Shown here: positions 48,036-59,580 of the stretch, piece after piece
Numbering within the stretch: the first letter of the stretch is position 1
How the letters are laid out: every line of letters begins with the position of its first letter
Source: Adiantum capillus-veneris
Taxonomy: Eukaryota > Streptophyta > Polypodiopsida > Polypodiales > Pteridaceae
Reading direction: 5' to 3'
DNA: 64,000 nucleotides
Assembly: GCA_014529385.2 (NCBI GenBank)
Contig: CM043947.1
Location: forward strand, 117,664,087 to 117,728,086
Translations under genes and position numbers: made by a program
The notes under the pieces: model-generated
The model's input: only the letters and a program-made list of their open reading frames with translations
Told to the model about the DNA's origin: nothing
The model's database searches: none

Positions 48036-49211
48036 GAAGTACCCGTTAACAAGTTGGGGCAATACTTTGAAGGTGATGAATCTAATGCTACTCTACCAAT
48101 CACTACTAAAGGATTAACTGTAAAGGGGGTCCTTGACGGTGGTGCGGGAGTCAGCATGGTGACAAAGAGTTGTTGGGAGTCTATGGGGCGACCTCACCTT
48201 GAAGCCACAAGCGTAGTGGTAAAAATGGCTAATGGATCTATTGTTACGCCTATTGGAATGCTAAAGGATCTCAGAATCAAGGTCTTGGGACACAAGGTAA
48301 GGCAGACTTTCATTGTTATGGATTTTTCCAAGCATCCTATGTCATTTGAGATGATCTTAGGGCGTCCATTCATGAGGGAAGCAAAAATGGTGCATGACTG
48401 GTCCAAAAACCACGTCTACTTACAGTTCCAAGACTCTGTCATTCGAGTTGATCTTTTAAGTGGTCGAACGCATCCTCTAAGAAATAAATTCATCATTGAT
48501 AATCGATCAGACACAACAATTCACTCAGCTCCATTACAGTATTGTTACACGTGTAACGAAGACACGGATATTGGGGAGAACTCTCCTTATATGGATATCC
48601 TACCCGGAATGGCTGAGTCAGACAATGTCGATTGGGTACACCTAGCGGCAACTATAGATACATGGGGAGATAGAGGAACAACCTGGGTAACACCAGATGG
48701 GGAAGAGATACCACACATTGCACCAGTAAACATGTTAGGTGTAGCGCATGTAACATCCGATGATAAGAAAGAGGCACACCTACCTGAGAGTGAAACTAAT
48801 GATTCCTCAAAGGCTTCAGGCCAATACACATCGGAAACGGAATCTCAGGAAGAAATGGATTCAGAACCTGAGGAAACATCGAGTGAACCAAGTATAGAAA
48901 CTAAACACTCAAGGCCTAGTACGACCATCTATGGTAATTTATATGAGAGTGAAGAAGATACAAGCGAAGACCTATCAGGCGAGTCGAGTTCAAACATTTA
49001 CCAAAATCAAAACCTTAACAAGAAACAAAGGTCATATAAGAGACAACGATATCGAGCAAATGTGAGAGCTAGGATAAACAAGGAAAGATCTACTGCAGAA
49101 TGGCTTAGCTATCTAGGGGCATGTGATGCTCATCGAAAGCTCGTAGACAATTGGGGTGAAGTCATGTGGTGCAGCCCGCGACCCATTGACCTCGCTCAAT
49201 TGGAGGTTACA
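48036..49211 (+). pseudogene. Upstream protease and linker of the large gypsy element
   Basis: This continues the gag frame interrupted at 41663. The retroviral-type aspartic protease has its active-site loop at 48135: V-L-D-G-G-A-G-V-S, with Gly in place of the Thr or Ser of D-T/S-G. The conserved M-I-L-G-R-P-F-M block follows near 48350. A long acidic Ser/Glu-rich linker comes next (about 48760-49000), then a basic patch and an in-frame TAG at 49212. D-G-G loops occur in some related plant elements as far as I recall, so this need not be a mutation. The protease would cleave the polyprotein. Confidence 0.75.
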
Positions 49212-49439
49212 TAGCCGAAATTGAGTCGAACTATAAGAAGACGTCAAAACTGAGAGTTAGCTCAACAACAAAAGGAGGCAGAACTAAAAGAAAGGTCTCT
49301 GTGTGGACAAGAGCCTGCTGACTTACATACAGCTCATGAACATTTTAAATCTTATACCACGGGAGAGCGAAAGGTTGTGTATGCCAAAGCCCAATGAATA
49401 CCTACCAATAGAAGCAGTGGAGTCTATGATGGTCCAGCG

Positions 49440-51143
49440 GTAGTTAAAGAGATAGAATTAGCAGAACCAGGTGAGGAGTCTAAACCAGTCTTTATTGCTC
49501 AAGACCTTACCGAAACTGAAGAGGCTGTACTTAAGGAGCTCCTGAAGGAATACAAGGATATCTTTGCTTGGACATATCATGACATGAAGGGCGTTCCACC
49601 TTCTGTGGTGCAACATACAATTCCCATGATCAACATTGCTAAACCCATCCAGCAACGACCCTATCCAATGAATCCTAAGTACGCCAAAATTGTACAAGAG
49701 GAGATTGAAAAACTTATCCAATGTGGATTCATATACCCTATTGAGCACTCATAATGGGTTTCTCCAATAGTCATTGTGCCAAAAAAGAATGGGAAACTAA
49801 GAGTGTGCGTGGACCTCAAGAAAGTTAATGCAGCTACTAGGAGAGATCATTGTCCCTTTCCATATTCAGAACATGTGCTTGAAAGAGTTGCGGGCAAGGA
49901 AGCTTATAGATTTTTAGATGGGTACTCTGGTTACAATCAAATCACAATTGCATTAGAGGACCAAGCTAAAACTGCTTTTATCACAGAGTTTGGAGTGTTT
50001 GCATTTCGTGTTATGGCTTTTGGCTTAACAAATGCCCCTGCTACATTCCAACGATTAATAAACACTGCGTTTAAAGAATTTCTAAGGGAGTTTTGTGAAG
50101 CTTTCCTAGACGACCTTTGTGTTTATTCTTCTTGGGAGAAGCATTTGTTATGTCTACGAAAAATATTTGAAAGGTGCAGATTTTATCGTATCTCATTGAA
50201 CCCTTTCAAATGCCAATTTTGGGTTAAGCATGGAGTCATTCTAGGGCATATAGTGTCCAAGAACTGGATATCCACATATGAGAGTAAGATTAAAGCCATT
50301 GCCGATTTTCCACCACCTACTAACTATAAAGGAGTTCAAAGATTTATGGGCCATGTTGGTTATTATCGAAGGTTTATTTTAAACTTTGCCGAGATAACGC
50401 GTCCATTGTACAAGCTTCTTATCGAGTTTCACTGGACGGAAGAATGTCATCAATCTTATGAGTTATTAAAGAAGGCCCTAACAAGTGCTCCAATCCTGCG
50501 AACACCTGATTGGAATGTAGCTTTTCATGTGCATATTGATGCATCAAATTTTGCTATTGGGTGTGTTCTAACTCAACCAGGAGAACATAAATTGGACTAC
50601 CCTATTAGCTTTGCAAGTCGCCAATTAAATGATGCTGAGATGAACTACACTACTACAGAGCGCGAAGGTCTAGCTATGATTTACGCAGTAAAGAAATTTC
50701 GCTATTACCTTCTTGCTACCAAGTTTGTGTTTTATGTTGATCATCAAGCATTGCTATATTTGGTAAACAAGCCGTGTTCCACAGGTCGAATTACACGATG
50801 GTTGTTAATTCTTCTTGAGTTTGACTTCACCGTTGTTGTGAGGCCTGGGAGGAAACATGTCATGGCGGATCATTTATCTCGTATCCCTAATGGCGAAGCT
50901 CCTACGGGGGTTGATGATGAATTGCTTGATACTCCTTTGTTCATTGTTGAGACAATGCCTGAATGGAGTGAAAAGATTGTTAACTTCTTAGTTAATGGTT
51001 TTCCACCCAAAGAGCTGCGAAAAGATATAGCTCGAAAATTAATCAAGGAATGCGAACCTTATTGCTTACTGGCGGGAACTCTCTATAAGAGGGGAAAAGA
51101 TGACGTTCTTAGACGCTGTGCCCGCGAGGATGAGTATTTATAG
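49440..51143 (+). pseudogene. Reverse transcriptase and RNase H of the large gypsy element
   Basis: The frame is the same as the protease frame but has two TGA codons between 49212 and 49400 and a TAA at 49752-49754. RT motifs in order: an upstream Y-K-D-I-F-A-W segment, P-K-K-N-G-K-L-R-V-C-V-D, F-L-D-G-Y-S-G-Y-N-Q, F-R-V-M-A-F-G-L-T-N-A-P-A-T-F-Q and the catalytic A-F-L-D-D-L (near 50105). RNase H follows with H-I-D-A-S-N, T-T-T-E-R-E and Y-V-D-H-Q-A-L. It ends near the chromovirus-like H-V-M-A-D-H-L-S-R-I. After RNase H the frame runs to a TAG at 51141-51143. The element class is clearly Ty3/gypsy. Confidence 0.9.
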
Positions 51144-52212
51144 ATTCTACAAGAGGCACACATGGGCATAGCTGGTGGTCACTTTTCAGGAAATTTGACT
51201 GCCCGAAAGATCTTACAGTCAGGCTATTGGTGGCCCACTCTGTTTAAGGATGCATCACTTTTTGCAAAGGGATGTGATGAATGCCAACGCTTCAAGAATC
51301 CACAAAGAAGTGATAGGATGCCTCTACATCCCATCAAGGTAACCCAACCATTTGAAAAGTGGGGCTTAGACTTTGTAGGACCGATTAGTCCGGTTGCACG
51401 TAACACGCAATCACGATATATAATTGTGGCTACCAACTATGTAACCAAATGGGCTGAAGCAAAAGCAACACGGAAGGCGGATGCAAAAACAACAGCTAAG
51501 TTCCTCTTTGAGAACATTATCACACGTTTTGGATGCCCCTTTGAACTTGTGAGTGACAATGGAACTCATTTTATAATGAAGTAATAAAAGAACTCACATC
51601 AAACTTCATGATATCTCTCCACAAGTCTACACCCTATTATCCCCAAGCAAATGGCCAAGCTGAGAGTACCAACAAAACTCTCATCTCCATTTTGACAAAG
51701 ACAGTTGAGGCTCATCGCACTGATTGGGACCTAAAGCTTACATCAACTTTATGGGCTTATCGTACTGCGTATAAAGTTGCTATTAATTGCACACCGTTTA
51801 AGATGGTGTATGGCCAAGAAGCAGTTATGCCATGGGAGTTTGTCATTCCTAGTCTTCGAGTAGCTTCTCAAGAAGGTTGGGATGGTAACCCCTTAGTGGA
51901 GCGATTATATATCCTGGAAAGGCTAGATGAAGAGAGGCAATTAGCTGTGCGAAATGCTCTAGTGGAGAAGGATAGGAGAAGAAGTGGTTTGATAGCCATT
52001 TAAAGGATAAAGACATCAAGGTTGGTGATAAAGTTCTTATGTACGGGGTACGTAATGAAAAGAAGAAATTGAAATACGCTGGTAAGGGACCATATCGAGT
52101 GTGTGAAATTACCCCGCAAGGTACCATTCGTGTGGAGACTCTAGATGGAGTTGAAACCATTGGATTCCTTAATGGGAGTAAATTCAAAAGATATTATGAT
52201 CCTCTAAGCTAG
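51144..52212 (+). pseudogene. Integrase of the large gypsy element
   Basis: The HHCC zinc domain (H-M-G-I-A-G-G-H-F ... C-D-E-C) starts near 51160. The catalytic core has D in G-L-D-F-V-G-P-I (51365), the second D in V-S-D-N-G-T-H-F (51550) and E in Q-A-E-S-T-N-K-T-L (51660). A frameshift lies at about 51585, between the second D and the E, and another at about 51980. The C-terminal part reads K-V-G-D-K-V-L-M and G-P-Y-R-V, then F-K-R-Y-Y-D-P-L-S and a TAG at 52210. No chromodomain is seen. Confidence 0.85.
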
Positions 52213-53592
52213 GAAGAGTTGCAAGCCATCCATCAAAAGAAGGCTGCCAAGGAACAAGCAGAGCTTAGAAAAATCCAAGCAAGAGTTGAGGCTCAAGAAC
52301 GACAACAACGTCTTAGACGCCAACGAGAGGCTAATCTGGGAATCATGCAAGCATTTTTCGAGGACACAGATGACGACTCATTAGAATCTGAGCCACCCCT
52401 ACGATACCCAATTGAGCTAAATAGCCCCTATGGGAAAGTACTATACAATGCCTTATTAGATACGGGAGCTAAACACAATTTGTTATCCTATGGAGTTTGG
52501 TGTCAATTAGGGAAACTGACCCTATCCCCGAGTACGATGCAAGTCAAGGGAATTAATAAAAAGAAAATTGCTATTCTTGGAGTCCTTCAGACCCCTGTTG
52601 TCTATGACAATGGAAGCATAGTGCAGAGGTTTCTAGTCATGCCCGCGGGAGCTATGGAAGGCAACGTAAACCTGGGACGCACGTGGATGTTGGCAACCAA
52701 ATGCACGATTGATTGGGATACTGGTAGTGTCACGACGCGACCACCGACTCTTACCCCTATCATTCAAGCAAAGTCACCTACGTTGCAAACTCTAGCAAAG
52801 TTGAAGGATAGCCAACATTCACAAGCCAAGGTGGTTAACTCGTCCTTGCCGGCTACCCATGAACCTAGCACTTCAACACTTGTAGTTGCAGCAAGCAGTA
52901 ATATTGCAAGTACTCAACCTGCACGACCTAAGAGTACATATCAATGGGTCCCCAAGGCCTTACTTCCAACTACCTCAACCCTCCCATCCATTCCAAGAAA
53001 AAATTTCCCCGGAAAACCAAGAGCGCGCCCTAGGAGAGTCAAGACCAAATCACGATGGATTCCAAAACAACTTCTAGAAGCCCAAGGCTACTATGATGAA
53101 AATGAGCAAATTTGGGTACCTAAACGTAAAATGTGTCCTTCCCTATCGACAACAAACCCATATGAGTCAAACAGTGTAACGCTAAAGCCAATGGCAAACC
53201 GTGGGAAGGGAAAGATTACAGAATGCTACACACCTAGTCCAAAGCTAGTTTGGGCTCCAAGGCAAAACCAATTTATTCCACCTAGCTCAGGAAGGGGGGA
53301 GTTCCATGAAGCTTCTAGCTCCTCATGTAATACATCCATAGAGATAAAAGCTTCTACACAGCCTCCACCTACAATAGTGGACCTCCATGAAGCTACAAAG
53401 GAATCCACACCTTCCAGTGTTCAAGAATCACCTAATGAACCACTTCAAGTTCGATCCTGGGAGAGTACCTTACCACCCTTGCAACTCGACGAGGCACCTA
53501 AGGTAATAGAAAACTACTGGCAAAAATCTTCACCTATAACAACTTGGAACAACTGGTTTCAAAGGGTGACGACATCATTTCAAACGATATGA
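52213..53592 (+). CDS. Post-integrase ORF with a second aspartic protease domain
   Basis: An open frame of 460 codons continues in the integrase C-terminal frame after a single TAG, so it probably belonged to the same polyprotein. Numbered from 52219: residues 1-40 are a charged coiled-coil-like segment rich in K, E, Q and R. Residues 70-165 look like a retroviral-type aspartic protease, with N-A-L-L-D-T-G-A-K-H-N at residues 77-87 (nucleotides 52459-52470 encode DTGA) and an N-L-G-R-T-W-M block at 151-157 like the usual I-L-G-R-P-W. Residues 240-350 carry four W-[VIA]-P-[KR] motifs (Trp 243, 280, 299, 345). The C-terminus is Ser/Pro/Glu-rich. I know no standard gypsy protein with this layout. 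Whether it cleaves anything is unknown. Confidence 0.75.
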   Translation, partial: EELQAIHQKKAAKEQAELRKIQARVEAQERQQRLRRQREANLGIMQAFFEDTDDDSLESEPPLRYPIELNSPYGKVLYNALLDTGAKHNLLSYGVWCQLGKLTLSPSTMQVKGINKKKIAILGVLQTPVVYDNGSIVQRFLVMPAGAMEGNVNLGRTWMLATKCTIDWDTGSVTTRPPTLTPIIQAKSPTLQTLAKLKDSQHSQAKVVNSSLPATHEPSTSTLVVAASSNIASTQPARPKSTYQWVPKALLPTTSTLPSIPRKNFPGKPRARPRRVKTKSRWIPKQLLEAQGYYDENEQIWVPKRKMCPSLSTTNPYESNSVTLKPMANRGKGKITECYTPSPKLVWAPRQNQFIPPSSGRGEFHEASSSSCNTSIEIKASTQPPPTIVDLHEATKESTPSSVQESPNEPLQVRSWESTLPPLQLDEAPKVIENYWQKSSPITTWNNWFQRVTTSFQTI

Positions 53593-53838
53593 TCTACCCA
53601 AGGAAGGGGGGAGTGTTTGTGGACATCCATTATTCACTTGCTTCCCTCTCAACCTTTCTCCCTGACCTCTTAATCTCCAATCTTAGGGAATGTATATATA
53701 AAGCCTTATACGCACAAAAACAAGATAAAAAAGTAAAAGAGCAAGAGCCATAACACAAATCATAAAAACAAATTATGCACAAGAACACGACCCTTGTAAT
53801 ATTTGCACTCTAACCATCATCTATTTGCGTGTACAGAT

Positions 53839-54261
53839 ATGGCTAGTACGCTAGAGTCATCCACTACTGCCTTGGGTGAGAGGTACCCTCGTTACTTTTC
53901 ACAAATATTTCACATGGTCTTTCCAGTGCTTGCATATGAATGGGATTTGATAGGTACGCTAGCATGTGAGAGGAATTTTGAGGAGTTAGAATGGCTGATA
54001 CGTCTCTTGACCACGTTTGATCCATACTTAGTAGAGAACGTTTCTCCCATTGTACAAGCCTACCCTTTTGACCAAGATGACTATAGGCGTCTAGTGAACT
54101 TCTTAGTAAACATGGGCACCTATGATGAAGAAGAAAATTTACAGGACTACACGGATGGCACATATGGTCTCATGGATGATGACTTTGTTTATCTCGACAA
54201 CGAGGATAGGGGTTTAGCCTTAGGGTTTCCCCCCAACTTCTACAATATCCTATTCCCTTGA
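53839..54261 (+). CDS. Small acidic ORF, unknown function
   Basis: The ATG at 53839 (M-A-S-T-L-E-S-S) follows an intron-acceptor-like GTGTACAG, so I prefer it to the in-frame ATG at 53803. The 140-residue product is acidic, rich in Tyr, Phe and Asp/Glu, and has no Cys cluster, clear membrane helix or recognised domain. Residues 10-70 could form helices (F-E-E-L-E-W-L-I-R-L-L-T). It lies inside the large gypsy element, on its coding strand, downstream of the post-integrase ORF. It has stayed open while pol has several stops, so it may be an accessory gene expressed from a spliced RNA. The function is unknown. Confidence 0.55.
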   Translation: MASTLESSTTALGERYPRYFSQIFHMVFPVLAYEWDLIGTLACERNFEELEWLIRLLTTFDPYLVENVSPIVQAYPFDQDDYRRLVNFLVNMGTYDEEENLQDYTDGTYGLMDDDFVYLDNEDRGLALGFPPNFYNILFP

Positions 54262-55620
54262 CTCTCTAGGGGGAGTGCAAATAATTAGGTTAGGGTTCCT
54301 TATGTTTTTTGTTGTGTTCAATAAGTGTTGGTACCTTTTCCCACTAATGTGCCTCTTGGAGGTATTCCTTTTGTTTCCTAGTGTGTATAGGAGCGTGTTG
54401 CTATTGATAGGATTTGGACCTTCATGAAATGTTTATCTCGACTCACTCTTCAAATCAAGCGCGACCATCGACACAAATAGGTGTTTCTTGTCCATTAGCA
54501 TTGCCCCTTATCTTTTTTGCATCTATGATTGTCTGCTTTGATTGTGATTGGTAGGATAATATCCAACACATTTGCTTAGTAACAAACATTTAATTCAATG
54601 TAATTTTTTGTCATAATCACTTGTCTAGGTTTAAAAATCAACCAGTCTGACTAAGCTAGTTTGACCAAGTTAGGTGTTAAAGATCTTCTCTTAATACCAT
54701 GGGGAATGCCTTCCTAATAATCAATGGTTACTTAGGTTCTTAATCCGATTTAGGCAGCATTGTGTGAAATGTACTAGGGATTTCTAGTGGGCTTGACCCT
54801 ATTGACCTTTCGCTTAAGTATTATAAAGGGAGTTTACTAGTGTGATGAGCCTGGGGAGGTGTATCAGTGTTATATGACCCCCCAAAGTTACAAAATTAAA
54901 ATGCTGAAAATGAACAAACAAAAAATCAAAGTGCCACAATGTAAAATCTTAAGCTGGAAGAGAAATCTCAGCTTGATTTGGTACTTCACTCACATGTATT
55001 GCCTATGGTACTAGAGCCCTAGAGGTTCCCAGTGTGGGCACTTTTCCTTGAAAAGCAAAAAACCCAAGGCATACAAAATAAGCACACACATCAAATTGAA
55101 TCACTGTGAAAACACTTTGGGAGGTCAAAGAAAAGGTAATTAGTCAGGCGATGATTTCATGAGAAATTCCTTTTATCGTAGCTTAACTACAAGGTCCTCT
55201 AGGTATAGCCTCTAGTCAGCCCTCGAACATGAAATACTTGGCTCTCGCGATTAAACAACTTAATTAACCAGAGAAAATTAAGAAGCTTACTCATGGTATT
55301 AATAGTCAATCTCTAGTGCCTTTCGACCGTTAAATTAGCGACCCGGAACTTGTTTAATTTTTTACCTTTACATCTGTTTATGCATTTGATTACATTGCAA
55401 TTTAATGCTTATTGCTCACAACTTGTTTAAAATTCTGTTACCAATCAATTGTCTGCCTAAAATTGCATATTCTTTTTAATCGCTTATGAAAATGCAATTA
55501 CTGTGCAATGTTGTTTGATTTTGCAGTGACTAATGAAGGCTAAGGACATTCATCTCAAATGCTCTTCCACCTCGACCAACGAGCTTCAACTCAATAGCTT
55601 CCGAGGACGGAATCTACATC
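54262..55620 (+). other. Long untranslated tail of the large gypsy element
   Basis: About 1.4 kb between the last ORF and the polypurine tract. No frame with recognisable features is present. Confidence 0.5.
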
Positions 55621-55631
55621 AGGAAAGGGGG
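55621..55631 (+). other. Polypurine tract of the large gypsy element
   Basis: AGGAAAGGGGG, two bases before the 3' LTR start. Confidence 0.75.
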
Positions 55632-55633
55632 CA

Positions 55634-56202
<569 letters not shown>

Positions 56203-56549
56203 AATGGTGATGTTTGTGAAGAATTGTTGAATTGTCCAAGTTTACGGCCTCGCCTTCTCCCAACACAATCCTAAAGATGGGAATTATTAATGAGTTTCAT
56301 AAGGTGCCAAGCTTATCCGTGTGGTTAACCAGAGTATTGTGCTAAGGTTAGAACCCATCATGAAAGAATTTTCAAATGCTCATATCCACCCAATTGTATT
56401 CCTATATAGGCCACTTGGCCTCTTTTTAGGACCCCCTTGATAATATATGCTTCGCATAGGGCCATGCCCCCTTCATCCTACCATTGCCCTGACATTAATC
56501 CCCCCTTGGAGAAGCGTATTCGTCCTCGGAAAAAAAAAGCGGGCTATTT

Positions 56550-57310
56550 TTTCTTAAGAGCACCAAGGTTTTTCCAAGTGGCCTCTTCCTCGGGTCTATC
56601 TTGACCTATGTCTAGATAGGAAAGAATATGTTCAGGTTCATGCAATTGAGTGGGAGGTTCAATGAAATCAACAATAACATCTTAATGGACTACATTGTTG
56701 TCCCTTTGTAAACGTTTACTTAAATGGCCTACATGAAAAACTGGATGAATACAAGAGTGACCCTATTGCCAACTCGCTTAAGTATTTTGAAGGTGGCACA
56801 CTGTTGAAGATATAATTATGTGGATGATCAGTTTTCAAATTTTTTGACGGTTTTGGAACGCGTAAGAATACCTCTTCTTTACTTTCCATGAAAGTGACTT
56901 GCTGATGTTTTGTATCAGCATATTTCTTGTATCTCATACAGAAGTAGGAAGTGACTAAACCTAGTCATAACATGCTTTGCACTATTATAAGCAAACTCCA
57001 AAATAAGGAGATAATATTCCCAATCGGATTGCTTCTTGCTAATGTACGCTCTTAGCATATTCTCTAGCACATGAGTAACACGTTTAGTCTGTCCATTCGT
57101 CTCTGGATGATCTGTAGTATTGATATAAATTTGTATTCCCAAACGTGTAAAGATAGTCCATATAATCTATACAAATTGACGAAAAAAATAGCTTGGTTAA
57201 CTCTGTAGTTTTTATAGTGGACTTGGTTGAAATAAACTACACAATTCTAGTCAACCTATCTACAATCACCCATATTGAATCATGTCCTCGTATGGTGGTT
57301 GATAGACCCA
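56550..57310 (-). pseudogene. Gypsy integrase fragment
   Basis: The minus strand encodes R-G-H-D-S-I-W-V-I-V-D-R-L-T near 57300, then H-P-E-T-N-G-Q-T-K-R-V and Y-L-L-I-L-E-F-A-Y-N-S-A-K-H (57090-56960). Next come Y-K-K-Y-A-D and E-E-V-F-L-R-V-P-K (56920-56840), and a chromodomain-like end with E-E-E-A-T-W-K-N-L near 56570. These are standard gypsy integrase landmarks, broken by frameshifts. Confidence 0.75.
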
Positions 57311-57945
57311 CAATAAAATCTAAAGAGATGCTATACTTATTTTTTCAAAAATAACTTCATAAACAGTCAAATGCATGCATTTGCATGCCTCTATAGATAT
57401 GCCTTTGTTGAACACTAGGGCCCATAACACCTAGTGTGCAGGCATTAGCAAAAACTTATCCCAATCTACATTTCCATGATTGAAGTGTTTGGTGCTTGCC
57501 AATGCTCATCGCTTAGTTTATGCTCATAGCATACATAAAACATGAGAGAATAGATGTGTAAATAGCTATAGTACAAAGAATTAAATAGTCTCCAGGTTGA
57601 ACCTTAGCCAAAATAGGCTATATGAGACAATTATTAATTAGTCTTGCTAAAAAAATTTGAACCATAATAGAATGTGAGTATAAAGTACATCTAGGTACAA
57701 ATAACAAAACATTTTCAGTGACAGGACATAACCTTGCTATGTGCATAATAGTATGTAGATTGCAACCTAGAAAGCTGAAACAACCATCCATTAATGTTGT
57801 TTACCGTTCTTGTTATAGTAACAAGTCTAACTAGATATCCGTAAATTTTTGGCCATTGAAATCATTCCCAATATTGTATGCTTGAAATGTTCTAATAAAT
57901 GGATTTGTCTGACACATAGGGGCTTTGTTGCGACACATAATTAAG
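57262..57945 (-). repeat. Left arm of a large inverted duplication (first part)
   Basis: The reverse complement of this stretch matches about 63335-64000. The arm continues after the copia insertion at 61704-62093, which matches 62985-63345. Confidence 0.8.
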
Positions 57946-58135
57946 TGTTGGGGTATAGGCGTCTGTGCCTTGCCCGGTCGCCCAGAGTCTGGGCGCCCAC
58001 TGACTTGTATACCTTATACATAGCATAAGTGTATAGGGGGCTGCTCACTCTTGGAGTCTCCCCACCCATATTTGTGTCATGTGTCTCCTTCTCTCTCGCT
58101 CACTCTCCGTCTGTGGTGCTCCCCGATCCCCTTCA
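57946..58135 (+). repeat. 5' LTR of the small copia element
   Basis: Starts TGTTGGGG and ends CCCCTTCA, 190 bp. Confidence 0.95.
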
Positions 58136-58137
58136 AT

Positions 58138-58149
58138 TGGTATCAGAGC
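58138..58149 (+). other. Primer binding site, tRNA-iMet
   Basis: TGGTATCAGAGC is the standard plant initiator-methionine primer site, two bases after the LTR. Confidence 0.95.
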
Positions 58150-59580
58150 TATGGTGACCGCGGAGAGCACGACGGCTTTGAGAGCTTCGAGGCGATAGCT
58201 CGCTCGCTCTCGACGGTGGAGTTCGATCGCGGAGTTTCACGGAGAGCGATTTTAGCTTGAGGAGCATTGTCTTTGGAGCTTAGGAGCTTGGTGTGGTCAA
58301 GCTTGGTCGAGGAGGCGGTTGTGGCTTCCTTGGTGAGAGGAGCTTTTGAGCTCAGTGGAGCTCGTTAGAGAAGTGCTCGGCGGAGGAGAGCTTGACATTC
58401 GAGTGCTTGGATGCTGTTGTGGCAGAGCTCTTGCGTTGGAGCTTGCATTGAGAGGACATTGCATCACGCAAAGTGGAGCAGGAGCAGGTTCAAGACTATG
58501 TGCAACTTGTTTTTGCCATTTTCGAGCTCTAAAACGCAGTTTTTTGAGTAGCTCCGTCATATAGAGTCAGATCTACATGATCCAGGAGTCTAGGTTAGGG
58601 TTTTGGCACGCTCCGGACGCGATGGTGATGTCTATTTGCTGAAATTCTGCTTTGAATTACAGCAGGTACAGCAGCAGGTTTATTTATGCACTTTCGGGTC
58701 CCAAAAACACTGTTTTTGGTATATCTCACACACACGGAGTATTTTCTGCAGCAACTAGCAAATTCATAGGTGTACATAGGTTTTTGGATATGCATTTGTC
58801 CAGAGAGCCACTCATGCGAGAGTGAGCTATGTTGCCATGGTCTTGGCGGTTTATGTATGCCATATATGGATTTGTGTATTTGTTTATGGCTGAGATTATT
58901 TGAGATTTGGCTCAATTTATAGAAGAAACTCTGTTGGATTTTATCCAGGTTCTCGCCATAGCTTCTACGTATCCGTAGGTTGCTCTTTGACAGTTTAGTG
59001 GTTGAGTTTACTCCCACTTTGACATTTGATTTTTAGTCATCATTTGGTTGGAGTTTGGAGTCACTTGTGTATGCCCTTGTGTGCCGTATTTCGCATTGCG
59101 CATAGCGACAGATCTTGCAAGGTTTTGCGAAATGTTGCTATAGTTATCTGGCAGACATTTGGTCATCGATTGAAAGGTATTTTGGCAGCAATCATCACTC
59201 ACATGTATGTCATTTGAGGTGCCGTTGAGTGGTACTCCGGCAAGAGCGGGTATGCTCATATGTATGACTTTGTGAGGTGATTCCGGTCGAGTTTATTCCT
59301 AGATTGGCCATTGTGGCATATATTATTGTCTCTTTGAGGTTTACTATTGAGATTTTGCTCCAGTTACAAAGGAGACTCTGCCAAAATTTTGTCAGATATT
59401 TATGCGCGATTGAGTCATATTGACTTGTGATTTTGTGCAAGGTTTTGCACGGTTATTGGTGCAACTTTGCATCTGGTTTTGAGCCATATTTGCAGACTTT
59501 TGTTGATGAGATTTGAGCCAGTTTAGGGCTGATTTGGTTGACATTTGCTACTCATTGTTGGTTGCTCTTTTGCGAGCATT
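58150..59580 (+). other. Untranslated leader of the small copia element
   Basis: About 1.4 kb without a recognised frame, unusually long for a copia element of this size. Confidence 0.6.

Larger units (their letters stand above)
56203..57945 (-). mobile_element. Gypsy remnant, minus strand: 3' LTR, integrase
   Basis: On the minus strand, an integrase relic (57300-56700) is followed by a polypurine tract at 56495-56509 (CCAAGGGGGGATTAA) and a presumed 3' LTR (about 56203-56494) that starts TGTCAGGG in sense orientation. The remnant is interrupted at 57945 by the small copia element and resumes at 61704. Confidence 0.65.

Noticed and set aside
58136-58150. Possible tRNA gene end
   Set aside because: TGGTATCAGAGC is a retrotransposon primer site next to an LTR. 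No tRNA fold surrounds it.
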